Below, one piece after another: positions 7,629 through 14,469 of a stretch of 34,761 nt of DNA. The notes below the pieces were generated by a model. That model searched no databases. It saw nothing but the letters and a program-made list of their open reading frames with translations, and was not told where the DNA came from. Source of the stretch: CALGFH01 sp036003705. Lineage in GTDB: Bacteria > Actinomycetota > CALGFH01. The stretch is from NCBI GenBank assembly GCA_036003705.1, contig DASYSE010000015.1, positions 1 to 34,761 of the forward strand, read 5' to 3'. Every line of letters begins with the position of its first letter. The stretch's first letter is position 1. The position numbers and the translations under genes are program-made.

Positions 7629-8147
7629 CTACTCCGGCTGCTCGACGGTCACGCGCTCCAGGCGGAGCTCCTCGGCCGGCCGGTCGCTCGGGTCGCGGTC
7701 GGCGGAGGCGATGGCGTCGACGACCTCCATGCCCTCCACCACCTCGCCGAAGATGGTGTGCTTGCCGTCCAGCCAGGGCGTCGCCGCATGGGTGATGAAG
7801 AACTGGGAGCCGTTGGTGTTGGGGCCGGCGTTCGCCATGGCCAGGTAGCCGGGCCGGTCGAAGCGGTGCGGGCCGTCCACCTCGTCCTCGAACTGGTAGC
7901 CGGGGCCGCCCCGGCCGGTCCCCAGCGGGTCGCCTCCCTGGATCATGAAGTTGGGGATCACGCGGTGGAAGACCGTCCCCTCGTACAGCGGCCGCTGCTC
8001 GGTGGCCCCGCTGCGCGGGTGGCGCCAGGACTTTGCGCCGGTCGCCAGGCCGATGAAGTTCTCGACGGTCTTGGGGGCGGTGTCGGGGAACAGGCGGACC
8101 CGGATCGGGCCCTTCGAGGTCTCGAGGGTCGCGAAGGTGTCGGCCAC
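7629..8147 (-). CDS. Cyclophilin-type peptidyl-prolyl cis-trans isomerase
   Basis: Cyclophilins catalyse proline isomerisation during protein folding. The 172-residue product has the whole family pattern: TAPKTVENFIGLA, the catalytic FHRVIPNFMIQGGDP (Arg in FHR), the NTNGSQFFIT substrate groove and the HTIFGEVVEGMEVV strand. There is no signal peptide or membrane helix, so it is cytosolic. The start is GTG 8147 with GAGGAG five bases upstream, a strong ribosome site. It lies 83 bp upstream of the thiolase gene on the same strand and is divergent from the LPFTG surface protein gene across 225 bp that should contain both promoters; I could not single out convincing boxes there. Confidence 0.95.
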   Translation of the reverse strand: MADTFATLETSKGPIRVRLFPDTAPKTVENFIGLATGAKSWRHPRSGATEQRPLYEGTVFHRVIPNFMIQGGDPLGTGRGGPGYQFEDEVDGPHRFDRPGYLAMANAGPNTNGSQFFITHAATPWLDGKHTIFGEVVEGMEVVDAIASADRDPSDRPAEELRLERVTVEQPE

Positions 8148-8372
8148 GGTGGCTCCTCGCCGTTTGGGGCTGGCGCTCCGTCAGCGGCCAGCTCGAATCG
8201 GTGGCCACCCTACCGAACCCGAGCCGGAGGCTCACACCGGCGTCCACAGGCCGCGGCCGGCCGTGACCAATTCGAGTCGGGAGCGCCGCCACACGGATGC
8301 ACGGTCGTTCCTGCGTCGTGACCGCTCCGGAGGATGCTCTGGCCAGGAGCTTTTCTTGGAAGGGTGGTCGCC

Positions 8373-9002
8373 ATGCGACTCGTCCGGACCGCCGTCGTCA
8401 CCAGTCTCGCCGCCATCGTCCTGGCCCTGGCCGCCGCGCCCGCCGGCGCCCAGTCCGCCCCGACCCTGGTCGCCGTCCGGGCCGGTCGCCACCCCGGCTT
8501 CGACCGGGTCGTGTTCGAGTTCAGCGGGGGTGACGTGCCCAGCCACCGTGTCCGCTACGTCGACCGGCTGGTCCAGGATGGCTCCGGCAACACCGTGTCG
8601 GTGGCCGGCGCGGCCGATCTCGAGGTGGTCTTCCAGGGCGCCAACGCCCACGATGACAGCGGCGCGCCGACGGTCAGCCCACGGCGCTTCTCGCCCGGCC
8701 TGGCAGCGGTCAAGGAGGTCGCCCAGACCGGCGACTTCGAGGCCGTGGTCGGGTACGGGATCGGCGTCGACAGCCGGCGGCCCCTCAAGCTGTCCACCCT
8801 GTCCGGGCCGTCGCGCCTGGTCGTCGACGTGAGCACCACGGGAGCTGGCGGCTCGCCGAGTGCCAGCCCGGGCGGCTCGACCGGGACCGGCGCCCTGCCC
8901 TTCACCGGCTCGGGCAACCAGGGCCTGCTGGTCGCCGCGCTCGCCCTGCTGGCCACCGGAGCCACCGTGCTGGCCCTGGCCCGCCGCACGCGTACCCCAT
9001 AG
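8373..9002 (+). CDS. AMIN-like surface protein with LPFTG sorting signal
   Basis: The 209-residue product has a Sec signal peptide (MRLVRTAVVTSLAAIVLALAA, cleaved probably after AGA), a beta-rich AMIN-like domain (about 32-155; DRVVFEFSGG is typical), a Ser/Gly/Pro linker, and a complete C-terminal sorting signal: LPFTG at residues 175-179, a hydrophobic helix (LLVAALALLATGATVLAL) and an Arg-rich end RRTRTP. It is therefore predicted to be covalently attached to the cell wall by a sortase, plausibly the class E enzyme at 3979-4677, although class E sortases are described mainly for LAxTG signals. AMIN domains in other proteins target periplasmic or envelope machinery. ATG 8373 has GGAAGGG about nine bases upstream. 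A hairpin terminator follows at 9041-9076. Confidence 0.85.
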   Translation: MRLVRTAVVTSLAAIVLALAAAPAGAQSAPTLVAVRAGRHPGFDRVVFEFSGGDVPSHRVRYVDRLVQDGSGNTVSVAGAADLEVVFQGANAHDDSGAPTVSPRRFSPGLAAVKEVAQTGDFEAVVGYGIGVDSRRPLKLSTLSGPSRLVVDVSTTGAGGSPSASPGGSTGTGALPFTGSGNQGLLVAALALLATGATVLALARRTRTP

Positions 9003-9040
9003 GTCGTCGCCGGGGGACCGGGGGCCTCCGGCGACCACCC

Positions 9041-9076
9041 CGAGGCAGCCGCTCCGCACCCAGGGCGGCTGCCTCG
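9041..9076 (+). terminator. Strong intrinsic-type terminator hairpin
   Basis: A perfect 12-bp inverted repeat (CGAGGCAGCCGC at 9041-9052 and GCGGCTGCCTCG at 9065-9076) with a 12-base loop is followed by CTTTG. It lies 38 bp after the LPFTG gene stop and before the glycosyltransferase promoter, so it insulates the two. Confidence 0.8.
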
Positions 9077-9106
9077 CTTTGAACCGGTCGAACTGGTCGA
9101 TAGCCG

Positions 9107-9135
9107 TTCAAACCATTCGCAATGTGCGGTAGCGT
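9107..9135 (+). promoter_or_regulatory. Promoter with leaderless spacing before the GT4 gene
   Basis: TTCAAA (9107-9112), a 17-bp spacer and TAGCGT (9130-9135, fits TAnnnT) precede ATG 9145 by nine bases, so transcription would start at or within a base or two of the start codon. No Shine-Dalgarno is visible before the ATG. Leaderless mRNAs of this shape are common in actinobacteria. Confidence 0.5.
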
Positions 9136-9144
9136 CCCTGGCCG

Positions 9145-10389
9145 ATGAAGGCCCTTCCCGCGCACGACCCTCCGGTCCCGCGAGCCGCCCGGGCTGGCGC
9201 TCGGCGAGCCGACAGCTTCGGTCGTGGCGTCCTCATCCTCAACTGGCGCGACACCACCAACCCCGAGGGCGGCGGCTCCGAGGTGTACGTCGAGCGGGTC
9301 GCCGCCGGGCTGGCCGCGCAGGGCCGGCCGGTCACGCTGTTCTGCGCCGCCCACGCGGGCGCACCGGCCAGCGACCAGGTGGGCGGCATCCGGGTGGTCC
9401 GGCGGGGCGGGCGCCGCACCGTGTACCTGCGCGCCTGGTGGGCCCATCTCACCGGGCGCCTGGGCGGGCATGACGTGGTGGTGGACGTCCAGAACGGCCT
9501 GCCGTTCTTCTCCGCCCTGTGGTGCCGGCGGCCGCTGGTGGTGCTCGTCCACCACGTCCACCGGGAGCAGTGGCGGGTGGTCCTGCCGCCCCTGCAGGCC
9601 CGGGTCGGCTGGTGGGTCGAGTCCCGGCTCGCGCCCCGCCTGTACCGGCGCGCCCGCTACGTCGCCGTGTCCGAGGCGACCCGGCGGGAGCTGGTCGGGC
9701 TGGGCGTGCCGCCCGGCGCGATCACGGTCGTCCACAACGGGCTGGCCTCGACCGGACCGGTCCCGGCCGTTCCCCGCACCCCGTTCCCCTCGGTCTGCGT
9801 GCTCGGCCGGCTCGTCCCCCACAAGCGGGTCGAGCTGGCCCTCGAGGCGGCCGCCCGCATCCGTCCCCACCTGCCGGGACTGCGGGTGCAGGTGATGGGG
9901 CAGGGCTGGTGGGAGCCGCGGCTGCGGGAGACGGTGGCCCGGCTGGGCCTCGAGGACGCCGTCGAGCTGCTCGGCTGGGTCGACGAGCAGACCAAGCAGC
10001 GGGTGCTGGCCAGCTCCTGGGCCCTGGCCATGCCGTCGCTCAAGGAGGGCTGGGGACTGGCCGTGCTCGAGGCGGCGGCCAACGGCACGCCGACGGTCGC
10101 GTTCCGGGCCGCGGGCGGGCTTGGCGAGTCGGTGCTGCACGGCACCACCGGCCTGCTCGCCGACGACCTCGACGAGTTCACCCGGCACCTGGCCTGGATC
10201 CTGCTCAACCGGCACCTTCGCGAGCGCCTCGGCGAGGCGGCACGGGCCCACGCCGCCCGCTTCACCTGGCCGCAGGCGGTGGTCGCGTTCGCCAGGGTCC
10301 TGGACGGGGCGATGGCCCCGGTGACACGCACCGCGGGCACCCCGCTCCCCGCGGGCGAGGAACCCGCCCCCGGACAGGCGACCGCCTAG
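9145..10389 (+). CDS. GT4-family glycosyltransferase
   Basis: The 414-residue product is a GT-B-fold retaining glycosyltransferase. The N-terminal half carries the GGSEVYVERVAAGLA acceptor-side segment; the C-terminal half has LGRLVPHKRVELALEAA and the donor-binding E-x7-E region LKEGWGLAVLEAAANGTP. No membrane segment is present, so it should act on the inner face of the membrane with a nucleotide-sugar donor. It converges on the DUF2613-like/GT-C/DUF3068 operon. The position fits the GT that accompanies those genes in mycobacteria (Rv0225-like arrangement, from memory). ATG 9145 sits directly after a leaderless-type promoter; the first 25 or so residues are not conserved-looking. Sugar and acceptor cannot be inferred. 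Confidence 0.85.
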   Translation: MKALPAHDPPVPRAARAGARRADSFGRGVLILNWRDTTNPEGGGSEVYVERVAAGLAAQGRPVTLFCAAHAGAPASDQVGGIRVVRRGGRRTVYLRAWWAHLTGRLGGHDVVVDVQNGLPFFSALWCRRPLVVLVHHVHREQWRVVLPPLQARVGWWVESRLAPRLYRRARYVAVSEATRRELVGLGVPPGAITVVHNGLASTGPVPAVPRTPFPSVCVLGRLVPHKRVELALEAAARIRPHLPGLRVQVMGQGWWEPRLRETVARLGLEDAVELLGWVDEQTKQRVLASSWALAMPSLKEGWGLAVLEAAANGTPTVAFRAAGGLGESVLHGTTGLLADDLDEFTRHLAWILLNRHLRERLGEAARAHAARFTWPQAVVAFARVLDGAMAPVTRTAGTPLPAGEEPAPGQATA

Positions 10390-10478
10390 CGCGACCCGCT
10401 AGCGCAACCCGTCGACGACCCAGGCGACCGCCTAGCGCGACCTGTCGCCGACCCGGGCGACCGCCTAGCGCGACCCGT
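10377..10478. repeat. CTAG-containing tandem repeat between convergent genes
   Basis: GGCGACCGCCTAGCGCGACC recurs at 10377, 10423 and 10456 (spacings 46 and 33 bp), with a fourth shorter copy of the core GCTAGCGCAACC at 10398. The CTAG cores lie at 10386, 10399, 10432 and 10465. The first contains the stop codon of the plus-strand GT4 gene and the last contains the stop codon of the minus-strand DUF2613-like gene. Confidence 0.85.
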
Positions 10479-10608
10479 AGACGATCAAGGGTTCGGTGGA
10501 GACCGAGGAGGCGCCCTGGCTGGACACGAGCACCAGCGAGGTGACGAAGGCCAGGACAAGGGCGCCGACGGCCAGCGCGGCCAGGACCCGTAGCGTCAAC
10601 CCGCTCAT
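10465..10608 (-). CDS. DUF2613-like small membrane protein
   Basis: This 47-residue gene is easily overlooked. The product MSGLTLRVLAALAVG... has one hydrophobic helix (about residues 6-28) and a short exported Ser/Thr tail ending PLIVYGSR. That size, single helix and YGSR-type end fit my recollection of DUF2613 proteins, one of which (Rv0236A) lies beside aftD in M. tuberculosis. The start is supported by AAGGAGG six bases upstream of ATG 10608, one of the best ribosome sites in the window, and the ATG overlaps the stop of the upstream membrane protein gene (ATGA at 10605-10608), showing translational coupling. The stop lies in a CTAG repeat. The gene being real is well supported; the family name is moderate. 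Function is unknown. Confidence 0.75.
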   Translation of the reverse strand: MSGLTLRVLAALAVGALVLAFVTSLVLVSSQGASSVSTEPLIVYGSR

Positions 10609-12518
10609 CGGCGGCCTCCTTGGGGATACCGCCCGGAGGATACCAATTTGCGCACCCCTGCGGGAAGTGGCCCGGCGGCGGCTCCGAGCACCAGGACGGC
10701 GGCCAGCGCGTCGGCGGCGAGGACCGGGGCGACCGGCGGGGTCGGCAACCGCACCTCGGCCGGCCGGGCGGGCACCCGGTACAAGGCCAGGTCGGGGCGG
10801 TCGAGCACCGGGGCAAGGCCGGACAGGCGGGGCCCGTAGGCGGCCCAGTCCGCCACCTTGAAGACCAGCACATAGCGGACCCCGGCGGCCGGGAGGACCG
10901 GTTCCAGGGGTGCCGCTCCCCTGACCAGCGGCCCGAGCCGGGTCCCGTAGGGGTCCTCACCGGGCACGGTCGTGCCGACCAGCTCCAGGTCGTCGTTGCC
11001 GACCGCCCGCCGGGTGAACCAGCGCCGGGCCGGGTCCAGCACCACCCGGTCACCGTTCCAGGGGAACCCGACGTAGAGATGCCACGGCAGCACCATGACG
11101 GCCCCCGGCACGGGGTCGGCGGCCATCGCCGTGCGCGCCTCGGCGAACGCGTCCGGATAGGAGACGGCGGCCAGCCGTCCGGCGGCTCCCCAGGCCAGCG
11201 CCGGCAGCAGCAGCACCGGCGCGGCGATCAGGCCGGCAGCCGCCGCCGGCGTGATCCATCGGGCGGGGGGCCGGCTCGTCCCTCCCGGATCCGTCCAGGC
11301 CCAGCGAGCGGCCAGGGCCGGCAGCAGCCGCTCCACCCTGAGACCGAAGGCGACCGCCTCGACCAGGGCGAGGGGAGCGACGAACTTCTGGGCGTCTCGG
11401 ACCAGGCCGCCGCCGGGGACGTGGGCGACCACCAGGTCGACGAGGCCCCGCCACCAGGGGACCGCGTAGGCCGCCGCCAGCAGCAGGCCGAGCCCGGCGG
11501 ACAGCAGCAGCCCGCCGGCCGCGCCGGGCGGTAGGCGCCGCGGCAGCAGCGGGAGCCCGGTGATGCCGACGGCCAGCACCACCGCGAACCCGGCCAGCCA
11601 CGGCCACGAGCCGAGCCCCGGGGGAACAGCGAGCGAGTTCCAGATCCCGCCGAGGCCGACCAGGCTGCCGACCGTGCCCAATGGCCCGTCGGGCCGCGAG
11701 GCGAACGCGGCGGCGCCCTCCGGCCGCACCGGCACCCCACCCGGGCGGAGCAGGCTCGGCACCAGCCAGGGTGCGTTGACCACCAGCGCCACCCCGGCCA
11801 CCGTCCCGGCTCGCCGGACCGCCCCGGCCCGCGGCCACGGGGGTGCGGCGGCGACGCAGAGCGCGACGCCGGTGGCGATCAGGCCGCCCGGCGGGCTGCC
11901 CGCCGCGGCCACGGCCAGGGCCAGCACCAGGCGGCGACCCGCCCCGGTGGGGCGGGGGACCCGGAGGCCGGCGCCTCGCCCCGCTGACGCCACCCGGAGG
12001 TCGGCGCCTCCCCCCGATGACGCAACCCGGAGGTCGATGGCCGCCAGGGCCGCCAGGGGAAGGGTGGCGTAGGAGACGAGCAGGCCCCAGTGGCCCATGA
12101 CCAGGCGCTCGTAGACGAACGGATTCCAGACGTAGAGGGCGGCCGCGGCCGCCTGGGCGGCCGGGCGGCGGGTCGGGGTCAGGCGGGCCGCGCCGGTCCC
12201 GGCGGCGACCAGGGCCCCCAGCAGCACCAGCTTCTGGACAAGGTCGGCCGGGACCAGTCGGGAGGCCAGCGCGACCAGCAGGTCGCCCGGGACCGCCCTG
12301 GCCACCGCCGTGTCGAGGCCGAGCAGGTTTCTGCTCAGCTCCAGGCGGGGCACGCACACCATGTCGTAGGTGAGCACGTAGCCCCTGACCAGCAGCGGGG
12401 CCAGTGCCAGGAGCGCGAGGGCGCCGGAGACGAGCAGGCCGGCGTTGCGCCCGGCCCACCCCGGCCGCTGGTCCCGGGGCGGCGCCTCGGCGCGCCGGCC
12501 GGGACGGGCCCCGATCAG
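10605..12518 (-). CDS. Large polytopic membrane protein, GT-C glycosyltransferase-like
   Basis: The 637-residue product has about eleven or twelve hydrophobic helices followed by a soluble C-terminal domain and a last helix (ALAAVLVLGAAAGPLPAG). The first extracytoplasmic loop has YVLTYDMVCVPR with an acidic residue placed as in GT-C enzymes, and LYVWNPFVYERLVMGHWGLL is a pattern I associate with actinobacterial envelope membrane proteins adjoining DUF3068. No ATG, GTG or TTG occurs in frame before the first helix. The best start is CTG 12518, whose CTGA overlaps the DUF3068 stop. The stop overlaps the next gene by ATGA. The frame also runs open upstream through the DUF3068 gene but that is a shadow. 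Probably uses a polyprenyl-phosphate sugar donor; this is inference. Confidence 0.75.
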   Translation of the reverse strand: MIGARPGRRAEAPPRDQRPGWAGRNAGLLVSGALALLALAPLLVRGYVLTYDMVCVPRLELSRNLLGLDTAVARAVPGDLLVALASRLVPADLVQKLVLLGALVAAGTGAARLTPTRRPAAQAAAAALYVWNPFVYERLVMGHWGLLVSYATLPLAALAAIDLRVASSGGGADLRVASAGRGAGLRVPRPTGAGRRLVLALAVAAAGSPPGGLIATGVALCVAAAPPWPRAGAVRRAGTVAGVALVVNAPWLVPSLLRPGGVPVRPEGAAAFASRPDGPLGTVGSLVGLGGIWNSLAVPPGLGSWPWLAGFAVVLAVGITGLPLLPRRLPPGAAGGLLLSAGLGLLLAAAYAVPWWRGLVDLVVAHVPGGGLVRDAQKFVAPLALVEAVAFGLRVERLLPALAARWAWTDPGGTSRPPARWITPAAAAGLIAAPVLLLPALAWGAAGRLAAVSYPDAFAEARTAMAADPVPGAVMVLPWHLYVGFPWNGDRVVLDPARRWFTRRAVGNDDLELVGTTVPGEDPYGTRLGPLVRGAAPLEPVLPAAGVRYVLVFKVADWAAYGPRLSGLAPVLDRPDLALYRVPARPAEVRLPTPPVAPVLAADALAAVLVLGAAAGPLPAGVRKLVSSGRYPQGGRR

Positions 12519-13462
12519 ACCGCGCCGGCCGGGCGGCTCTCGCTCTCTGACCGCCGCAGCCGCCGGCCCTGGGGGGCCCGCAACAGGAACAGGCCGACCG
12601 CGGCCACCACCAGCCCGAGCAGCACCGCGCCGACCGGCAGGACGGTGCCGAGCAGCCGCAGCCGGCTGGCCCCTGACGACGCGTCGTCGGCGTTGCCCTT
12701 GACGGTGGCGTCGTCGTAGGTCAACACGGCGTCGAGCAGGGTCAGGACCTGCGCACCGTCCGCCGTCTCCAGCACCTGGGTGGCGTCCTGCTGCGCCTTG
12801 ACGATGATGCCGGTGGCCGGTTCGACCCAGAGCGTCTTGAGGTTGGAGTAGACGACGTCGGTGGTGACGCTGTCGGCCTCGGGGTCGCCGGCCAGCGACC
12901 CGGGAACCTCCTGCTGGCGCAGGGTCACCCGGTCGATGCGCTGTTCGAACCGGTACACCTTGACCCCCTCGACGACCTCCTCGCCCTTGAACTCGGCCGG
13001 CGAGGCGGCGTTGGCCGGGCCGTCCCAGAACTGGTAGCTCTGCTTCCTGGTGTCGAACGGGAACTTGAGGGTGAGCCCCTGGTGTGCCGGGTTCTCGCCG
13101 CAGCACCTGACCGACTGGCTGGTCACCCGGTCCAGGGCGATGCGCTCCTGGGCGGCGGTGATCACGCCCTTGTCGGCGACGGCGACGGTGCTGTTGAAGG
13201 AGTCCCAGACGGCCACCTCGTCGGTGCCGGCGCTGACGTCACCTCTGACGGTGCGGACGTTCTGCAGCTGCGCCCCGTCGACCTCGACCAGCTTGTCGGG
13301 GCTGCGGTTGAAGTAGGTCCCGGTGCCGGTGGCCACCGGCCGGGAGTACTGGTCGAGCGGGGCCTTCTTCAGGCGCGGGTAGGCGTACAGCCGCTCGACG
13401 GCGCCGAAGAACAGCAGGAACAGGCCCAGGAACACCAGCACGTACCCGACCCGACGACCCAC
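12515..13462 (-). CDS. DUF3068 (PorA-family) membrane protein
   Basis: The 315-residue product has an N-terminal helix (VGYVLVFLGLFLLFFGAVERLY), a large extracytoplasmic beta-rich domain of about 240 residues, and a C-terminal helix (LLGTVLPVGAVLLGLVVAAVGLFLL) with a basic tail. This matches DUF3068 proteins, as annotated in Rv0227c and relatives; function is not established. Two adjacent cysteines (VRCCGEN) may form or bind something in the exported part. The start is GTG 13462 with GGGAGG five bases upstream. It heads the minus operon and shares a divergent promoter region with the methyltransferase gene. The stop overlaps the likely CTG start of the next gene. Confidence 0.85.
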   Translation of the reverse strand: MGRRVGYVLVFLGLFLLFFGAVERLYAYPRLKKAPLDQYSRPVATGTGTYFNRSPDKLVEVDGAQLQNVRTVRGDVSAGTDEVAVWDSFNSTVAVADKGVITAAQERIALDRVTSQSVRCCGENPAHQGLTLKFPFDTRKQSYQFWDGPANAASPAEFKGEEVVEGVKVYRFEQRIDRVTLRQQEVPGSLAGDPEADSVTTDVVYSNLKTLWVEPATGIIVKAQQDATQVLETADGAQVLTLLDAVLTYDDATVKGNADDASSGASRLRLLGTVLPVGAVLLGLVVAAVGLFLLRAPQGRRLRRSESESRPAGAV

Positions 13463-13490
13463 CGTGGCCTCCCGTCAGCCGGCAAATCGG

Positions 13491-13518
13491 ACCTTACCGG
13501 CTTCGAACACTACACAAA
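13491..13518 (-). promoter_or_regulatory. Promoter for the DUF3068 operon
   Basis: On the minus strand TAAGGT (13496-13491) matches TAnnnT, with TTTGTG about 16 bases upstream (13518-13513). Transcription would begin near 13484, leaving a 20-odd-base leader with the GGGAGG ribosome site. The -35 overlaps that of the opposing promoter. The 120-bp gap is markedly AT-richer than its surroundings. Confidence 0.45.
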
Positions 13519-13539
13519 CCAAATGCGAAAACCTAGACT
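13511..13539 (+). promoter_or_regulatory. Promoter for the methyltransferase-flippase-AftD operon
   Basis: TACACA (13511-13516), a 17-bp spacer and TAGACT (13534-13539) form a good actinobacterial promoter. GTG 13549 lies nine bases after the -10, the leaderless distance, and is in frame with the alternative ATG at 13582. Confidence 0.5.
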
Positions 13540-13581
13540 TCCGAGCCTGTGTACGGGCGGCAGCCACAGCGAAGTGGAGCG

Positions 13582-14469
13582 ATGGACCTCGAGGCGTTCC
13601 AGGCGGCCCTCGCCGGCCTGTTCGACGGCGACCTGCTCGCCGAGCATCCCGTCGACCGGCGGTTCCGTGACGTCGTGGCCGACGTGCCCGGCATGGCCAC
13701 CGAGCACAAGCTCGCGCTGCTCAACCTAGCCGCCGCCCACCTGGGGCCGGGCGAGGCCTACCTGGAGGTCGGGTGCTTCAAGGGCCTCTCGCTGATCGGG
13801 GCCATGCTCGGCAACCAGGTCCGCCGCTTCAACGCGATCGAGAACTTCCTCGAGTTCAACCTGGACGGCGGCCAGGCCAGGACCGACCTGCTGGCCAACC
13901 TTGCCCGCTGGGTCGAGCCGGAGCGGGTCCGGCTGCTGGAGGGCGACTGCTTCGACCTGCTGCGCAGAGACGGGACGCTGGACGACCCGGTGGGCGTCTA
14001 CTTCTACGACGGCGCCCACGGCCGTCTCCCCCACTACCTGGCCCTCGGCGTTGCCGAGCGCTGGCTGGCCGACCGGGCCCTGGTGGTGATCGACGACGCC
14101 TCCTGGCCGATCGTGGCCGAGGCCACCGACCGCTACCTGGCCGCCCATGCTGGCTACCGGCTGCTGTTCGACCTGGCCGCGGCGCATGAGGAGGACCCGC
14201 GCTGGTGGAACGGGATCCGCGTGTACGCGTTCGAGCGCGAGCTGGCCCGCCGGGGGGGTTCGGAGGGGGCGCGCCGGCCCCCCCGAGGGAACCGGAGTTG
14301 GCGCGGTCTCGACATGGCCTGGCGGCTGCTGGCCTACAACCTCGCGTACCGGCCCGCCGTGCAGGTCGCCTGGAGGACGCTCCCCCGCCATCCCGCCCTG
14401 TGCGCCACCGTGCTGAAGCTCGTGCCCCTGGCGTCCAGGCGGGTCCCGGTGGGCGATGGCAGCCGGTGA
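13582..14469 (+). CDS. Class I SAM-dependent methyltransferase
   Basis: The 295-residue product has motif I in AYLEVGCFKGLSL, an acidic residue in NAIENF for the ribose, YFYDGAHGRLPHY and the post-core LVVIDDASW, a pattern like the Methyltransf_24 group. The last 75 residues form a basic amphipathic tail (MAWRLLAYNLAYRPAVQVAWRTLP) that could touch the membrane. Between the two, residues about 224-238 are a Gly/Arg/Pro insert encoded by a GC palindrome (14251-14293). The start may be ATG 13582 (GTGGAG just upstream) or the in-frame leaderless GTG 13549; I prefer ATG. It overlaps the flippase gene by 14 bp. As in mycobacteria, where a methyltransferase (Rv0224c) sits in the equivalent cluster, it may methylate a glycan or lipid; the substrate is unknown. 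Confidence 0.8.
   Translation: MDLEAFQAALAGLFDGDLLAEHPVDRRFRDVVADVPGMATEHKLALLNLAAAHLGPGEAYLEVGCFKGLSLIGAMLGNQVRRFNAIENFLEFNLDGGQARTDLLANLARWVEPERVRLLEGDCFDLLRRDGTLDDPVGVYFYDGAHGRLPHYLALGVAERWLADRALVVIDDASWPIVAEATDRYLAAHAGYRLLFDLAAAHEEDPRWWNGIRVYAFERELARRGGSEGARRPPRGNRSWRGLDMAWRLLAYNLAYRPAVQVAWRTLPRHPALCATVLKLVPLASRRVPVGDGSR
14251..14293. repeat. GC-rich palindromic insert, copy 1 (inside methyltransferase gene)
   Basis: GGTTC (14257-14261) and GAACC (14289-14293) flank GGGGGC and GCCCCC arms around a GCGCGCCGG core. The element ends CCGAGGGAACC, as copy 2 does, and encodes a low-complexity RRGGSEGARRPPRG stretch between a folded domain and the C-terminal helix. Confidence 0.5.

Noticed and set aside
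8190..8280. Imperfect inverted pair around CTCGAATCGGTGG and CCAATTCGAGTCGG between the cyclophilin and LPFTG genes
   Set aside because: Only about eight matched bases in line; too weak to call an operator in GC-rich DNA.
12472..12515. Third copy of the GC palindrome near the DUF3068/GT-C junction
   Set aside because: It shares GGCGCGCC but lacks the CCGAGGGAACC end; such cores are common here.
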